From Lineus longissimus (taxonomy: Eukaryota; Nemertea; Pilidiophora; Heteronemertea; Lineidae), in NCBI RefSeq assembly GCF_910592395.1, contig NC_088309.1, forward strand, positions 4,280,501-4,344,500: a stretch of DNA of 64,000 bases. The letters run 5' to 3'. Under the pieces are notes generated by a model. It searched no databases. It had not been told where the DNA came from and saw only the letters and a list, made by a program, of their open reading frames with translations. The position numbers and the translations under genes were made by a program. Numbering within the stretch: the first letter of the stretch is position 1; each line of letters begins with the position of its first letter. Positions 48,882 to 60,028 of the stretch are shown one piece after another.

Positions 48882-50426
48882 CTGTGACGGATCACATATA
48901 AAAGGACCATTGTTTTTTCTTAAAAGATACATGTAGGCCTACTAAGTGTATTTCAGCCAATACTCTTTAGAACTCTCACTTAGGCCTTAGGTCACATTGA
49001 TCAACCAAGTGACTGTTATTTCTGCGAACATTTTTGTTGACAACAGATTATTCTTCATGTATCATTTTGACCACCATGTTGGCAGCATTCAGTGGAGGAT
49101 GTCAGAGACCCTTGCAATATCTAGACTTTAACACATTATCATATATTACTCAAGTGAGTGATGATCTCAAATCATTGAACTAAATGTGCCATGCTGTTTC
49201 ATCAGGAAAGAAAGTAATCCAATAAAAGTAAAAGTATGAAGAAGTTGATCAAATATCTGTATTACAAATTGTGAAATATGTCTGTGTTTTTGCTGGTGAA
49301 ATCATGGTGGTGAATGGTAGTGACTTGAATATCATGTTGAACTGTGACGTTTTCGTATTTGTGTTTGTTAACAAATAATTTTTTTACTGAAATTTGATCT
49401 GTGATTGGTGCTATTAAATTTTGTGTATGTATGCAGCAAAACACTGAGGCAGGTGGTTTATTACTAAATATGCGTACACTGGTACAGAACTTCCCTTTTT
49501 GACATATTTACCAACTATATTGTTAAGTGAATTATGACAGGTGAAATTTTATGATGGTGCTTTCACATAGTTATCTATTTTCATAAAAAAGAATTTGCTT
49601 GAGTGGTATTGTCTTTGCATAATCATCCTAGAAATTAAAAAAATAAATGAGATGCATTGATTTTTGTCTCTTTCTTTGTTTTCCTGGTGACATTGGAAGT
49701 TATTGAGATTGTTGAATCAATGGTAAGAATCACCGCTGCTGCACTGGGATTACATTGTACATGTATTTACCGACAGGTGGCACTGACATTATGGAGTTGT
49801 GGCTGTGTGCTTTATGCACGAAATGCTGCTGAATCTCTCAGCATTCACTATCAAAATAGGTTTCGATCCGGTACGCTAAGGGGCCAGGCCGGTACTGTCT
49901 CATTGGCAAAAATCATTTAATTCAACATGTGGGGCCACCGTACATAAATCCGTATCTTTACGAGTCCGTCATTACCAAGTGCTGCCACCTGAGCTAAGAC
50001 ATTGGAACTAGGCTTTGCCTGAAATAAATAAATCACACCCTTTTATTAGGACAGGGGCAGCCGTTAGATCACAGCATGTCAGAACTTAACTTGCGTACTG
50101 CCTAGCGCCTATTCATGTTGTGCCGATTCTCTCAGGATTACTCATGTGTGGTGCTATTATGGCCTATTACGTTCTCTGAACATATAGAGTAAAGTTGTGG
50201 TAAGTTCATTCACTCCAGATGACCGCAATTGTCATACAGGATATCAAATATACATATGTACATACAATGTGGTTCATTCAGTGTTTGCCTAAAATGAATA
50301 ATATTCACACTTTCAGAAAAAAATGATATTCACTCGCTAAATCAGGGCTTACTAACATGTCCAATCAATCGTCTGTGTTGTCACTTGTTGTATTCATGCA
50401 CCAGTAAGAAACGTTTATGATAGAAC

Positions 50427-50480
50427 GGCTCGTTGGTCTAGTGGATGCGAGAGGTCCCTGGTTCAACTCCCGGGCAAGCC
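50427..50480 (+). pseudogene. tRNA-Pro-like pseudogene lacking most of the anticodon arm
   Basis: GGCTCGTTGGTCTAGTGG (acceptor and D arm) joins directly to GCGAGAGGTCC and GGTTCAACTCCCGGG (T arm), ending CAAGCC then TTTT. Against a typical tRNA-Pro, about 19 bases with the anticodon are missing. The acceptor stem has a mismatch. Not a functional tRNA. Confidence 0.75.
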
Positions 50481-51969
50481 TTTTGTTGCCCAAACGTCTG
50501 CGCTGTTACCTGTTGTATCAATTTTACACTGCAGGGGATGTGTGGAGGGAAGGTTGCTTGTTTCCCATTCTCCCTGGATGCAATCAATCTCGATGAAGGA
50601 TATTAATCTTTTCCACGTATTATTTCTGCTGTTATCGACACGAGCTTGTAATTAATATCTCGATCATTTATCAGCGAGCGATTTACAAAAACTGTTCAAA
50701 TTCACATCAAGCAATGTGACTGTGCTGCCGAGGGTTTTAAACAGAGTGATTCACAAACTCAAAAAGTGACCAAGGTTTATGAACCTCTGGCAAAACGACA
50801 CTTTTTGCAATATTTCGGCAAAAATCATGGTGTATTTTTTTCTGACTTCTGCGCCCCCCCCCCCCCCCCGAGATACATGCAAGCCTCTGCTGACGGCGCG
50901 TGACAGTCTCCCGGTTAAGCCTTGTCACCAATTTAAACTGCAGAGCGTACTCTAGTTGCCCCCAGTGGATGGTCATTGCATGCATTCGCAAAAAATGTTG
51001 TCTTTAAAAAGTATTTACAGACAACTTTATTCACAACCGGTGTGCAAGGGATAGTAGTCCTAGGGCTGATAGTCCGTGTAACAATAGCCCGCATTGCTAA
51101 ATGTTTTGGTTAGGGTTAGCGGTACAATAGATCATGCTGCTTAATTGATCATATACAATGCTACCGGACTATGACTCCAGGGGGACTATATCCACTGTCA
51201 CACCGGCAAAGGTGAAGCGAACTTTTGTCCTGGAACTGATCTAATGTACATTCAGTTCGGCTTTAAGTCCGAAAGGCCCTCTGTGACGAAGGCCTGCATA
51301 GGCTTGTTGTGTGAGCCACATTTGTGCCTCGATTGCCACTTCGCACGATCACACTTTTACGCGGGCCGCTGCAAACTCGCGGTGTTTTGACATGTTTGAG
51401 GTAATGATAGGTAGATTGGAAGGTTGGATCCACCACTCGAGGAATACAGAATCACGGGATTGATGGGATGTACATAACTTTCGAGGGATTTAGTCGAGAT
51501 GGATATTACTATTAGAAATACGTCCACCAAAAATGAAACAACTTTTGAGCCTGAGGTGCGTACCGTAGTCTTCTTAAAGGACAACAGTTTTGTCATACAT
51601 GTATATACTCCAGACTCACCGATCTAACACCGTTTTGGAATATGTGCGATGCCATTCAACATTGTTCAATCGAGACAGCAAACAGGGGGATGACAACATG
51701 TCGCCGTCTAACATTTCTGATGGTCATTACATCATGTGCTGCCTTTGGTTTTTTTGTGTCGATTATTTCACAGCAAGGGCATACATTAAGATAAGCCTAA
51801 TTGAGCCAATCAGGTAGGAAGGGCCTTAGCCTGTTCAATGCACATTGGGGGCGATCATGCCCCAAGATAATGTTAGATCGGCGAGTCTAGAGTTGCTTGT
51901 AGTTCGCCCGAAGATTTCTAATGGAATGTCTATCCCACTACTTCTTTTGGGTCGGGTTAGCACGCATGT

Positions 51970-52097
51970 AGGGAGTTTTCGCAAATCCCCGCAACGCCAA
52001 CGTAAACGACTATCCAATTGTTCGACCTCCTGATAACGAAGTCTAACAATGGGATACGCGTTCACGTGGACGTTTCGGGGGGCTTTGCGAAACGCGC
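51970..52097. mobile_element. Palindromic MITE, family TTTTCGCAAA, copy 2
   Basis: Begins AGGGAGTTTTCGCAAATCCC and ends GGGGGGCTTTGCGAAACGC. Central similarity to copy 1 at 12054 is in the opposite orientation. Confidence 0.65.
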
Positions 52098-52099
52098 CG

Positions 52100-52323
52100 A
52101 TGCTGCGACCTGTGATCATGATCGTATGCGACAAAAATCAATCAGTGGTGGTCATCGCAGGTGCGTGCGGCAAAAGACAGTTTGCGAAAATAAATACGCT
52201 GCCTGTGAAAAGGGATTTTTTTCGAGGTTGTCTAATGAATCGCACAGCCGCGTCCTGCGGTTTCGCTGATCCGCAGAAGGCCGGTCTTTGTCGCACAGCA
52301 CGGGAGCGATTATGTTTGCAGCT
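52100..52323. mobile_element. Inverted-repeat element related to 12546-12699, copy 2
   Basis: Left end GCTGCGACCTGTGATCATGA and the right part (TTTGTCGCACAGCAC, GCGATTATGTTTGCAGC) form imperfect inverted ends and resemble the copy at 12546. It directly abuts the MITE at 51970-52097. Confidence 0.45.
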
Positions 52324-52718
52324 ATATAGCAGCGATTTAAATCGCCCTTTGCGCTGCTCTTTAAGTTACTCATTCACAGGGACCTCCATTCCAGGTCCTT
52401 TGCACATTGATTGGTCATCAATGAAAACAACAACGATATGAACAATGTGTACTCGCATCTCAAATTTGAAGAGACCACTAGAAAAATGAAGTTCGTAGGT
52501 AACAACAATTATTTTTTTTTGGATGTGACAAACAATGGAGTGTTTTTATTAGGCGACTTCATATATTTGGGGTGACATTAAACTGGGGTGGAGTGATTTC
52601 ATGGTGACATTTAGACATTCGGCTCTTTAGGAAATGAGGGGTTTATGTTCGCTTCTCCGGCCCTCACACTTCACGTCCAGGGAAGGAACCCTCTGAACTT
52701 TTCATTTCTCAATTTCAG

Positions 52719-55700
52719 TGCCGATCATTCTGGGACTACATCAACTCCACCACGGTGTGTGATTTCGTCTTGGCGACACGTGATTGCCAGACGGATATAG
52801 GATTTTTCAACTACAACACCTTGGTTGCATGTAACGTTAGACCTGACTTGCGACCCCTTGTCGTATTCCTACTTGTGAGTATCTCGGCGCTATATGGAAC
52901 TAAAGCAAAATGTTCGTGATGGAGATGAAATCACCATAAAATACCTCTGGGAGGTCGTTTACTTGGCCTAGCCCGGGCCTACGACATACATTGTATACCA
53001 AGTCATCTATAAAAATTCAGGACTATGTGTTTTCATAATAAACATTCAAATTCTATGAAATAAAATATATATTCATATACAGTTCAGACACACTATATAA
53101 TTTATTTTATGTAAGGTCTAGACAACTACATATAGTTAGACCAGAGATTAGTTGATGTGTCGCTCAAAAATAGGTTGAGTTGGTTATCTAAATGATGAAC
53201 ATTGTCGAGGAAGCCATAACAGTGAACGCGATTGGGCGATCATGTCATTTTACCTGCGAAATGATCCAGATTTTACAGTAAATTTAAAACGAATCGGCGG
53301 TTTGTTATCATAATCGGCGGATGCAAAACGCTGTTCAGTTTTTATGGGCAACCGGTACCGAATAGAATATAAGAAAAGTCCCATGTGGAAATGATAATAT
53401 GAAGAACAGATACAGTGGAAACCCGGTCGGCGACCACCCCGGTAACGCGACCACCCCGCTATGACGGCCAAGAATCGCCGGTCCCGAATGCATGAAGGAT
53501 CTTATGTACGGCATCTTAACGGATTTTCAGCACTTTACAGCTTATTTTTCTCTGCAGGTGCTCTGGTGGTTATACCTGCTAGTTTCATTGGGCTCCATCG
53601 TTGAGACATTGTAAGTTAATATACATGTAGCCTATGCAGATATACATTTTTGGCCGGGTCTATTTGGCAAGCTGCTCGCCGAACAGGCATCTTTTTTTGT
53701 CCTGTTTGGAGAGCCGCTTGCCAAACAGCACTGAAAAGCCACCCTGTTCGGCCAGCCGGGCTTGCCAAACAGGTAAAAAATCTACTCTGTTTGGCGAGCT
53801 GGAGACTTTACTTTAATATTAATGAGTTCGGCTCTCCATTCAGGACAAGAAAAAGTCGCTGTTTGGTAAGCCGGTGTAGAAGTTTAAAATGTCCTAGGAT
53901 AAAATGTCCGGGAACAAAGGATTCTATTATGCGCTTCAATCTCTGAGCTATTGACTGTCAGGTTCTCTATAGAACCATATTGCAGAATACAATAGGGCCG
54001 GACACTTTTTCCAGGGGGGACACTTTTTACTTTTACACCGGGCTTGCCAAGTAGTCACTTCCTAAATGTTTTGTAACCAGAGGATCTCGTTTGTGTGTGT
54101 TTGGGTTCAAGGTGACGCATATCGATCCACCGTCGTTGTGCGTATATCCATCCTGAAGGGGTGTGGGGGGGGGGGGAGTCTCACCGCCGATAGGTCGGCA
54201 TGAAGGTGACGATGGCCAGCGGTACGGCGACACTTGTCAGAATAGTCTGGGAAAAGTAACACAGATAAAACTCATTGCCCAAAAACCCCAGCAAGACTAA
54301 ACAGCCTCGGTCCTCGTCACAACCTCAAAACTTTTCAAAAATCAGAGTCTTATTTCAGCTTCTTTCCTTGCGTCCGTGCCCTTAAGACGATTTTGCGACT
54401 GAGTGACAATATCGCTGTATCCTTTTTGAAAATTTAACAATTCTTGTTATATCATTATGATATTATAAGGAGATAAGGAGGCAATTACGTACATGTATTT
54501 AGGCTGCGTAACAACAACAACGACCATGAGGATAATCGCTTTCTCTCCTCAACCAAATGGTGGGTTGTATTCCAGAACACCGTGGTTGGAGCATCACTGT
54601 TTATACAAAGCATGGTGCCTCATAGTGCATGGTTATGTTTCACGACGCAGTGTGGAGCAACCATCTTCGTAAAATACAAATTTGCTCCTCATGGCCGAGT
54701 TAACGGTCACTCGAATAAAAGATTGCTTAATATTCTATGTTCCTTGACAATTTGTAAGGGTGTAACGCTCTTGGCCTTTGGGAATGGTGCAGTAGATGTC
54801 ATCTCGAGCATAGCTGCTGCTTCCAGCTTTACTGCAGGGGAGACTGGCCTTTCAGTTGGTGCACTTCTAGGTAAGTATTCGGCATATTGAAGCAACATCT
54901 TGGTCAACATTTTTTGTAGGATTGTGTGAAATGGCCTCAGAACATATTCTATAAAGTCAGATGTAGCCTACATGCATGTACAGTGTATATACTTTCGCCC
55001 GGAAATTTGTGATGTTATTACTGAAACAAGTTGCCGATGTGAGATATCTTTTGATTTGATCTTTTAGGTGGTTCCATGTTCATCACGACCGTGTGCGCCG
55101 GTATCGTTAGCGTGCTGACGCCGTTTACGTCCATGCGAGTGCCTCTAGTACGGGATGTCCTCTTTCTCCTCGGAGCGATTGCTCTCACGTTCTACATAAA
55201 ATTCGATGGAAAGGTCACTCTACCAGAATCAATAGGTCAGTGGTCACATTGAATGTTACAGCCTACTTTTGTATCTACTAGTGTCTCGCCTATATTCCCG
55301 CCTTCAACATTTTCACTGACTTACTCTCTTTCTGCAAAAAAAACGAATCTAGACCAATGAACCATTAATTTTCCTTTTACTTAATCGAAGGCTGTGATTA
55401 AAATTACAATTAAAACAGTGGTTAAATGTTCCTTGTTTTACCCATGACCTAGATGAGGAAAATACTGTAGCTGTCACATTTAAACTGTGTCGAACAATGC
55501 AGTGTTTCCGTTCGAGATCTGTTATACAGCTCACATGCAACAGTTGGACAAGTCACACAAATATATTTATAATGGCCGTTCATACACGGGACCAAACAAG
55601 ACCCGACGGGTCAGGATCGGTCAGATTCGACCCTCCCGCGTAAACGCTTGACGTCCAATCTTCTCCGAAAAGCGGACCCGTCACGAGTGAACTCTGACCG

Positions 55701-58700
55701 GTCGTATACATAGTTTTCGCAAATCCCCGAGACGCCAACGCGAGCGCCTATCCGATTGACGATGTAGAACAATGGAAATGGCGTTAGCGTTGGCGTTTCG
55801 GGGACTTTGCGAAAACTCCCTATTGTAGATCCGTCCGGTCTGGTGTTGTTTTTTTACCATGAACCGGCCAATGGGGTCTCCAAGAAACGTCTCCCAGGTC
55901 TGTTCTTTATTCTCCCCGCAGGTTACGTGGGCTATTACCTTGGCTACATCGTAGTCGTGATAATATCACGAATATTTGCCAAGAAATGTTGCACTGGCGT
56001 ACCATCAAGCCGACGGTACCGGGAAGAAAACGTGCTTGGCAGGGAGCAGGCGCCACTACTCGGACCAAGGAACACTTTGCCGCCACTTCTCAAGGGTAAG
56101 TTATGCTGTGTCATTATATATATAGTGCCTGGCCGGTTTTTTTTGTTCAAAACCTATATGTCTCCACGAAAAGAAGTGTCAGCTAGTTTGCCTCGACAGC
56201 ACCCATACAGGCCCGGGTGCCAGATTATTCCCGAGTTCATATTTCACATGATACTGTTACCTTATAGTCGTACATGCCTCAAATATGTCCATTGTGGTAA
56301 AAACACACCACATTATATCAGCTCTCGGTGTTGTAACAACTACATGTATATAATATATCATAACCGCCAGTCCCATAGAGTGCTACCATAAAGCTTCACA
56401 CTTTCTTTTTTAAATGGATTTACCCGAAAGAGATGATGCTGACGATATGTAGTGCATTGTTCTACAACCAAGTACAGCCTAACCTTCGTTATTCGAAGCA
56501 AACATGAAACGACGCTGATGCATGTAATGTCTGCTATGAACGTAAATCATGCCAATACTGGTGATGTCTAAGAGTCGTGTAATGATGAATGATGTACATG
56601 TACATGAAACATAGATAATATCAAAACAAAAATCGTTTTGTCTGCAGGTGGTGAACATTTCATAAAGGAGTTCCAGACGAGCATGACTCCTCTTCCTTGC
56701 TTCTCGCAAATCGCTTCTTTACGGAAACAGACCCACGTAGCTGTCTCACCACCCCTCAGTTGCAGTGCAGTCTCCGACGCTTCCAGTGGATCTGCTTCCT
56801 CAGATTCTAAACTCTCTCTCAAATCATCAGACTACAAAACATTTAAATCCGCGGATTCTGGCGACAGCAAATCGTCGGGATGGGACCCGCAAACGTCTCC
56901 TTCTGAGGAGAACTCGGCCTACTATTCAGTGGAGGAGGACGGTACGCATCGAAGTGTTTCTGCGGCGAACTCGAGAAAATACTCAGCGGAAGAGAACGGG
57001 GCTTCGACGCATCAAAAAGACACCTCTGGTGTGGGGAAAGACCACATGCTAATGGACTTCTTCGCTGCAATATGCCCTATCGAGCCCAGCAACTGGGACT
57101 CTGCTCCACTCTACAAAAAGATTTTTTATGTGATGAGGGTGAGTTGATCTGAATTCAAGCATTGCCGATTAAATGTGAGCAGGGACTCCGCCCATGAAGG
57201 TTTCGTGTGCAAATAAAGACGGAGACATCGGATAGCCTAGCGCTAGGATATATGTAGTTGTTGATACTGTGCTTTACCTGTAACCGCATTGCTCTTGTCC
57301 AATATTCACCTACCCATTATTTACTGAGTAAACATAAATTGATTCCTTTTATGATGGTCAGTGGGTATTATCGATGCATCTTCCAGAGTCCTGTCGTATT
57401 CATTGGGCGACTGACCATCCCTGTCGTGGACTACGACCAGCCGCCTCTCTTCCGGTGGAACCAAATGCTCAGCACTATCCAGTGTCTGACCGCCCTAATG
57501 TTCATGACAGTGTTCACCGGTGGTAAGTGGCGCTGATGATGATGGTGATGATGATGATGATGATGGTGATGATAATGATGACAATGGACTCGCCCGAATC
57601 ATTTCGAAACGGATTTTGGGGGAGTGTAGTGCACTCCTTAATGTTTCTCACAGTAGCGAAGTCCATTTCGGGGTGTCGGTAAGATACTGTACATGTAGTT
57701 GGTGATGTTTAAAATTGAAACATAAAAATACCCGATCTACTAGTTTTGTCTAACGCCTGTCCAGTCATTGTCAATGTGCTGGACAAGACTTCTGAAACCT
57801 GCAAGATGAAAAAGGGTATTTCCAATGGCAAATGTAGATGTACATAGGCCCCTCAGGGAATCCTTATAGTTATAGTTCATTATTGGGCAGGTTTCGCCAC
57901 CCACCGAGGAGCTGCGGACGGCGACAACTTCTTTGATAACCATATACATGTATGTTTTCCATTTCAGTGTATACCTATAACGTAGCTGATAATGTCCCCA
58001 TATGGGTGATAGCGATTATGATCGGGGCTCTTCTTGCTACGGTGGTTCGTCTGACAACCTCACGCCACCAGCGTCCCATATACCACTGGGTTTTTGCCTG
58101 TGCCGGCTTTCTTGTCTCTATCGTATGGATTTACACAATATGTAGCGAGGTTCTCAATTTATTACGTGTACGTATCAAAACTGCTTGTTTGAAGAAAAAA
58201 GATAATTTCACGGCACAGAGCAATATGCACACATTTTGACACTGTACATTTTGACACTGTACATTTTGACACTGTACATGTATTAAGGTCGTCCTTGACG
58301 TCTTAAGTCTGATATCCGATTGATTTGTCACGCTAGCTGCATCACAACGACTGACACATTCATTCTTACGTGTAATTTGAAAAGCTATATAGAAGCGAAA
58401 CGTGGAATAATGACATCTCCCCATCGTCAAAATTACTGCCAAGTCTTATTTTTAAAGCCATTGTGATTACCAAGTAATTCTATTCTTGCAGATGTTTGGT
58501 ACTGTATTCAACATAAGTAAAGCTATTCTTGGCTTTACACTGCTTGCTTGGGGAAACGGCATCGCAGGTATTTACCACCGTTCTTTTATTAAAGTAGGTA
58601 ACATCACCCGCAAAACATTTCCTCATTGCCGGTGTACCATTCGTTCTTTACATCGTTGGCCTCAAGGTTGTGGCCATTTTGTTTTACTCCTCGATGATTT

Positions 58701-60028
58701 TAATGTGTGTCATAACGACATCTGGCCAAAATTTCCTCTCTCTGCATTATTTTTGCACTCTAAATACCCGAAAAGAGTTTGTAATCTAAAAGGATGTCCA
58801 TCAAGTTTCTCATCGTGACCATTGCGCAGACTTATCGTGACACAGACACAGTCACCTCCTTCTCTTGGCGTATTTATAATCCATAGGTCTACTTGCTGAT
58901 CGAGCGAAGATTGCCTTTGATCAGTTCGGCCAGCTTCTGGTACTAGTAAATGTGTACATAGTATATACTTGTGCAATTCACTTCTCATTCTTGTGATTCG
59001 CACATGTGTGGCGTGCTTTCTTCAGCTTCTGTAATTGACATTGTGAATCTATGTTATCTTTTATACTTTCATCGCCCTGTTTACCACCTTATTCCTGTTT
59101 CCTTTCAGATTTGGTGGCAAATATTCAATCTGCCAGGCGAGGGTATCCTAGAATGGCTATTTCAGCATGCTTCGGAGGCCCACTTTTTAGTATCCTTGAC
59201 ACAAGCTGGTCTGCGAGGCGTACAGAATTTTTTTTTTTCAATGTCCAATATCAAATATGTGAGTTCCAGTCATCCAGGCGCTGTGTTTTCAAGTACACTC
59301 CATGACTTGCAGTTTAAATCCGTTCATCATTCGATTCGAATGAAATTTGCGAGATCGGACGGTGAAACCCTGAATTCAGTGAACAAATTTAACATTTAAG
59401 GAGTATTTTTATTGTTTATCACGCGATGGCTCTCGACCTTCAGCTCTTTCCTGACAATGACCAAGTCTTGTCTTCCTTCACACAGACTTTTCCTAGGAGT
59501 CTCCAGGAAAGTATAGTCTTTGCCTATTTTTTTCTTAACCAACAATAAGATATACTTATTGGTATTGGAATCCCATTCATAATGATAACAGCGTCGTCGG
59601 ACGATGACTCAGCGCAGGTATGTATCTATTTACATGTAATTCATGTCTATCACAAAGGAGTCCGTACTCAACACAACAACCTTACTACGGGTTTCTCAGT
59701 AACCCGAACCTTGCTCACGTTTGTCTACCGCCCTGCTAAGATACTGCAGTCCATGTATAAACAGTAAGAATAAGTGTAGTAAAAATATTTAATTCTAACC
59801 TAATGAAAGTTTTTTTTATTTCAGCTTCGCTTATTGGACACGGGTGTGGTCATCTTGGCCTTCCTCGCCGCTAGTCTCCTATCCACCTTGATCATCGTTC
59901 CAATCATGAAGTTCAAGTTTACGCGTCCATACGGTGCTTTCCTTATTTTTCTCTACATCTGTTTCTTGATCGTGGTGCTGCTAGTTGAGGGTGGCATCAT
60001 TGCTATACCACCGGGACGGCCCCGATGA
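52719..60028 (+). CDS. Mitochondrial Na+/Ca2+ exchanger NCLX-like paralogue B, 13 exons found, first exon missing
   Basis: Tandem paralogue of NCLX-A. Exons: 52719-52874, 53558-53610, 54359-54416, 54759-54870, 55068-55235, 55922-56095, 56648-57138, 57387-57522, 57968-58167, 58492-58567, 59109-59189, 59550-59617 and 59825-60028: 658 aa without the N-terminus. Several exons have exactly the lengths of their NCLX-A partners (53, 58, 112, 168, 76, 81), proving shared structure. Alpha-1 reads GVTLLAFGNGAVDVISS (Pro of APD lost). Alpha-2 reads GFTLLAWGNGIADLVANI (GNSIGD changed to GNGIAD, and SD to AN). The loop exon 56648-57138 is Ser-rich. The exon 57968-58167 fuses two exons that are separate in A. 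Two introns look U12-type. It begins with the cysteine domain CRSFWDYIN; the true start must be upstream. The exon-9 donor has two in-frame choices three bases apart. Confidence 0.88.
53650..53880. repeat. Cluster of inverted CTGTTTGGC/GCCAAACAG words
   Basis: Intron of NCLX-B. At least five related words in both orientations occur within 230 bases, including GCTCGCCGAACAGG, CGCTTGCCAAACAGC, GGGCTTGCCAAACAGG, CTGTTTGGCGAGCTGG and GCTGTTTGGTAAGCCGG. The result is a region able to fold into several alternative hairpins. Origin unknown. Confidence 0.6.
54124..54205 (+). repeat. Dispersed repeat, copy 2
   Basis: Shares a 31-base identical block and a second block with 7814-7885. The spacer contains a G-run (about 54164-54177). 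It lies in an NCLX-B intron. Confidence 0.6.
54417..54758 (+). other. U12-type intron of NCLX-B in alpha-1 (GT-AG)
   Basis: The donor is GTATCCTTTT, the branch site TTCCTTGAC (54740-54748) and the acceptor AATTTGTAAG ends 11 bases after the branch A. Same position (NIA|GVTLL) and phase as the AT..AT intron of NCLX-A. Confidence 0.8.
55573..55872. mobile_element. GC-rich element split by a nested MITE
   Basis: GGCCGTTCATACACGGGACC on the left and, in inverted sense, CCATGAACCGGCC on the right form imperfect ends. The palindromic MITE 55712-55821 interrupts it. Intron of NCLX-B. The outer borders are approximate. Confidence 0.4.
55712..55821. mobile_element. Palindromic MITE, family TTTTCGCAAA, copy 3
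   Basis: AGTTTTCGCAAATCCCCGAG at the left and CGGGGACTTTGCGAAAACT at the right are near-perfect inverted ends of a 110-bp element. The interior matches the copies at 12054 and 51970. Confidence 0.75.
58231..58275 (+). repeat. 15-bp tandem repeat, three copies
   Basis: ACATTTTGACACTGT repeated exactly three times in an NCLX-B intron, just after the 57968-58167 exon. Confidence 0.9.
59190..59549 (+). other. U12-type intron of NCLX-B in alpha-2 (GT-AG)
   Basis: The donor is GTATCCTTGA, the branch-like site TTTCTTAAC (59531-59539) and the acceptor CAACAATAAG lies 11 bases on. Same position and phase (GGPLFN) as in NCLX-A. Confidence 0.78.

Larger units (their letters stand above)
48410..52718. 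other. NCLX-A 3'UTR, then intergenic DNA before NCLX-B exon 2
   Basis: The left part is the NCLX-A 3'UTR to the AATAAA at 49221-49226, with an inverted repeat at 48722-48881. The rest holds a C-run at about 50857, a tRNA-Pro-like pseudogene (50427-50480) and inverted-repeat elements from 51970 to 52323. The first exon of NCLX-B should lie here but was not located: no frame was found with an ATG, a signal-like start and a phase-0 donor. Confidence 0.4.

Noticed and set aside
49657-49920. Hydrophobic frame as an NCLX-B signal exon
   Set aside because: It has no ATG in frame; an in-frame stop lies just upstream of the TTG.
51590-51817. Possible first exon of NCLX-B (frame starting at 51590)
   Set aside because: Its only donor leaves the wrong phase for exon 2 and it has no clear targeting sequence.
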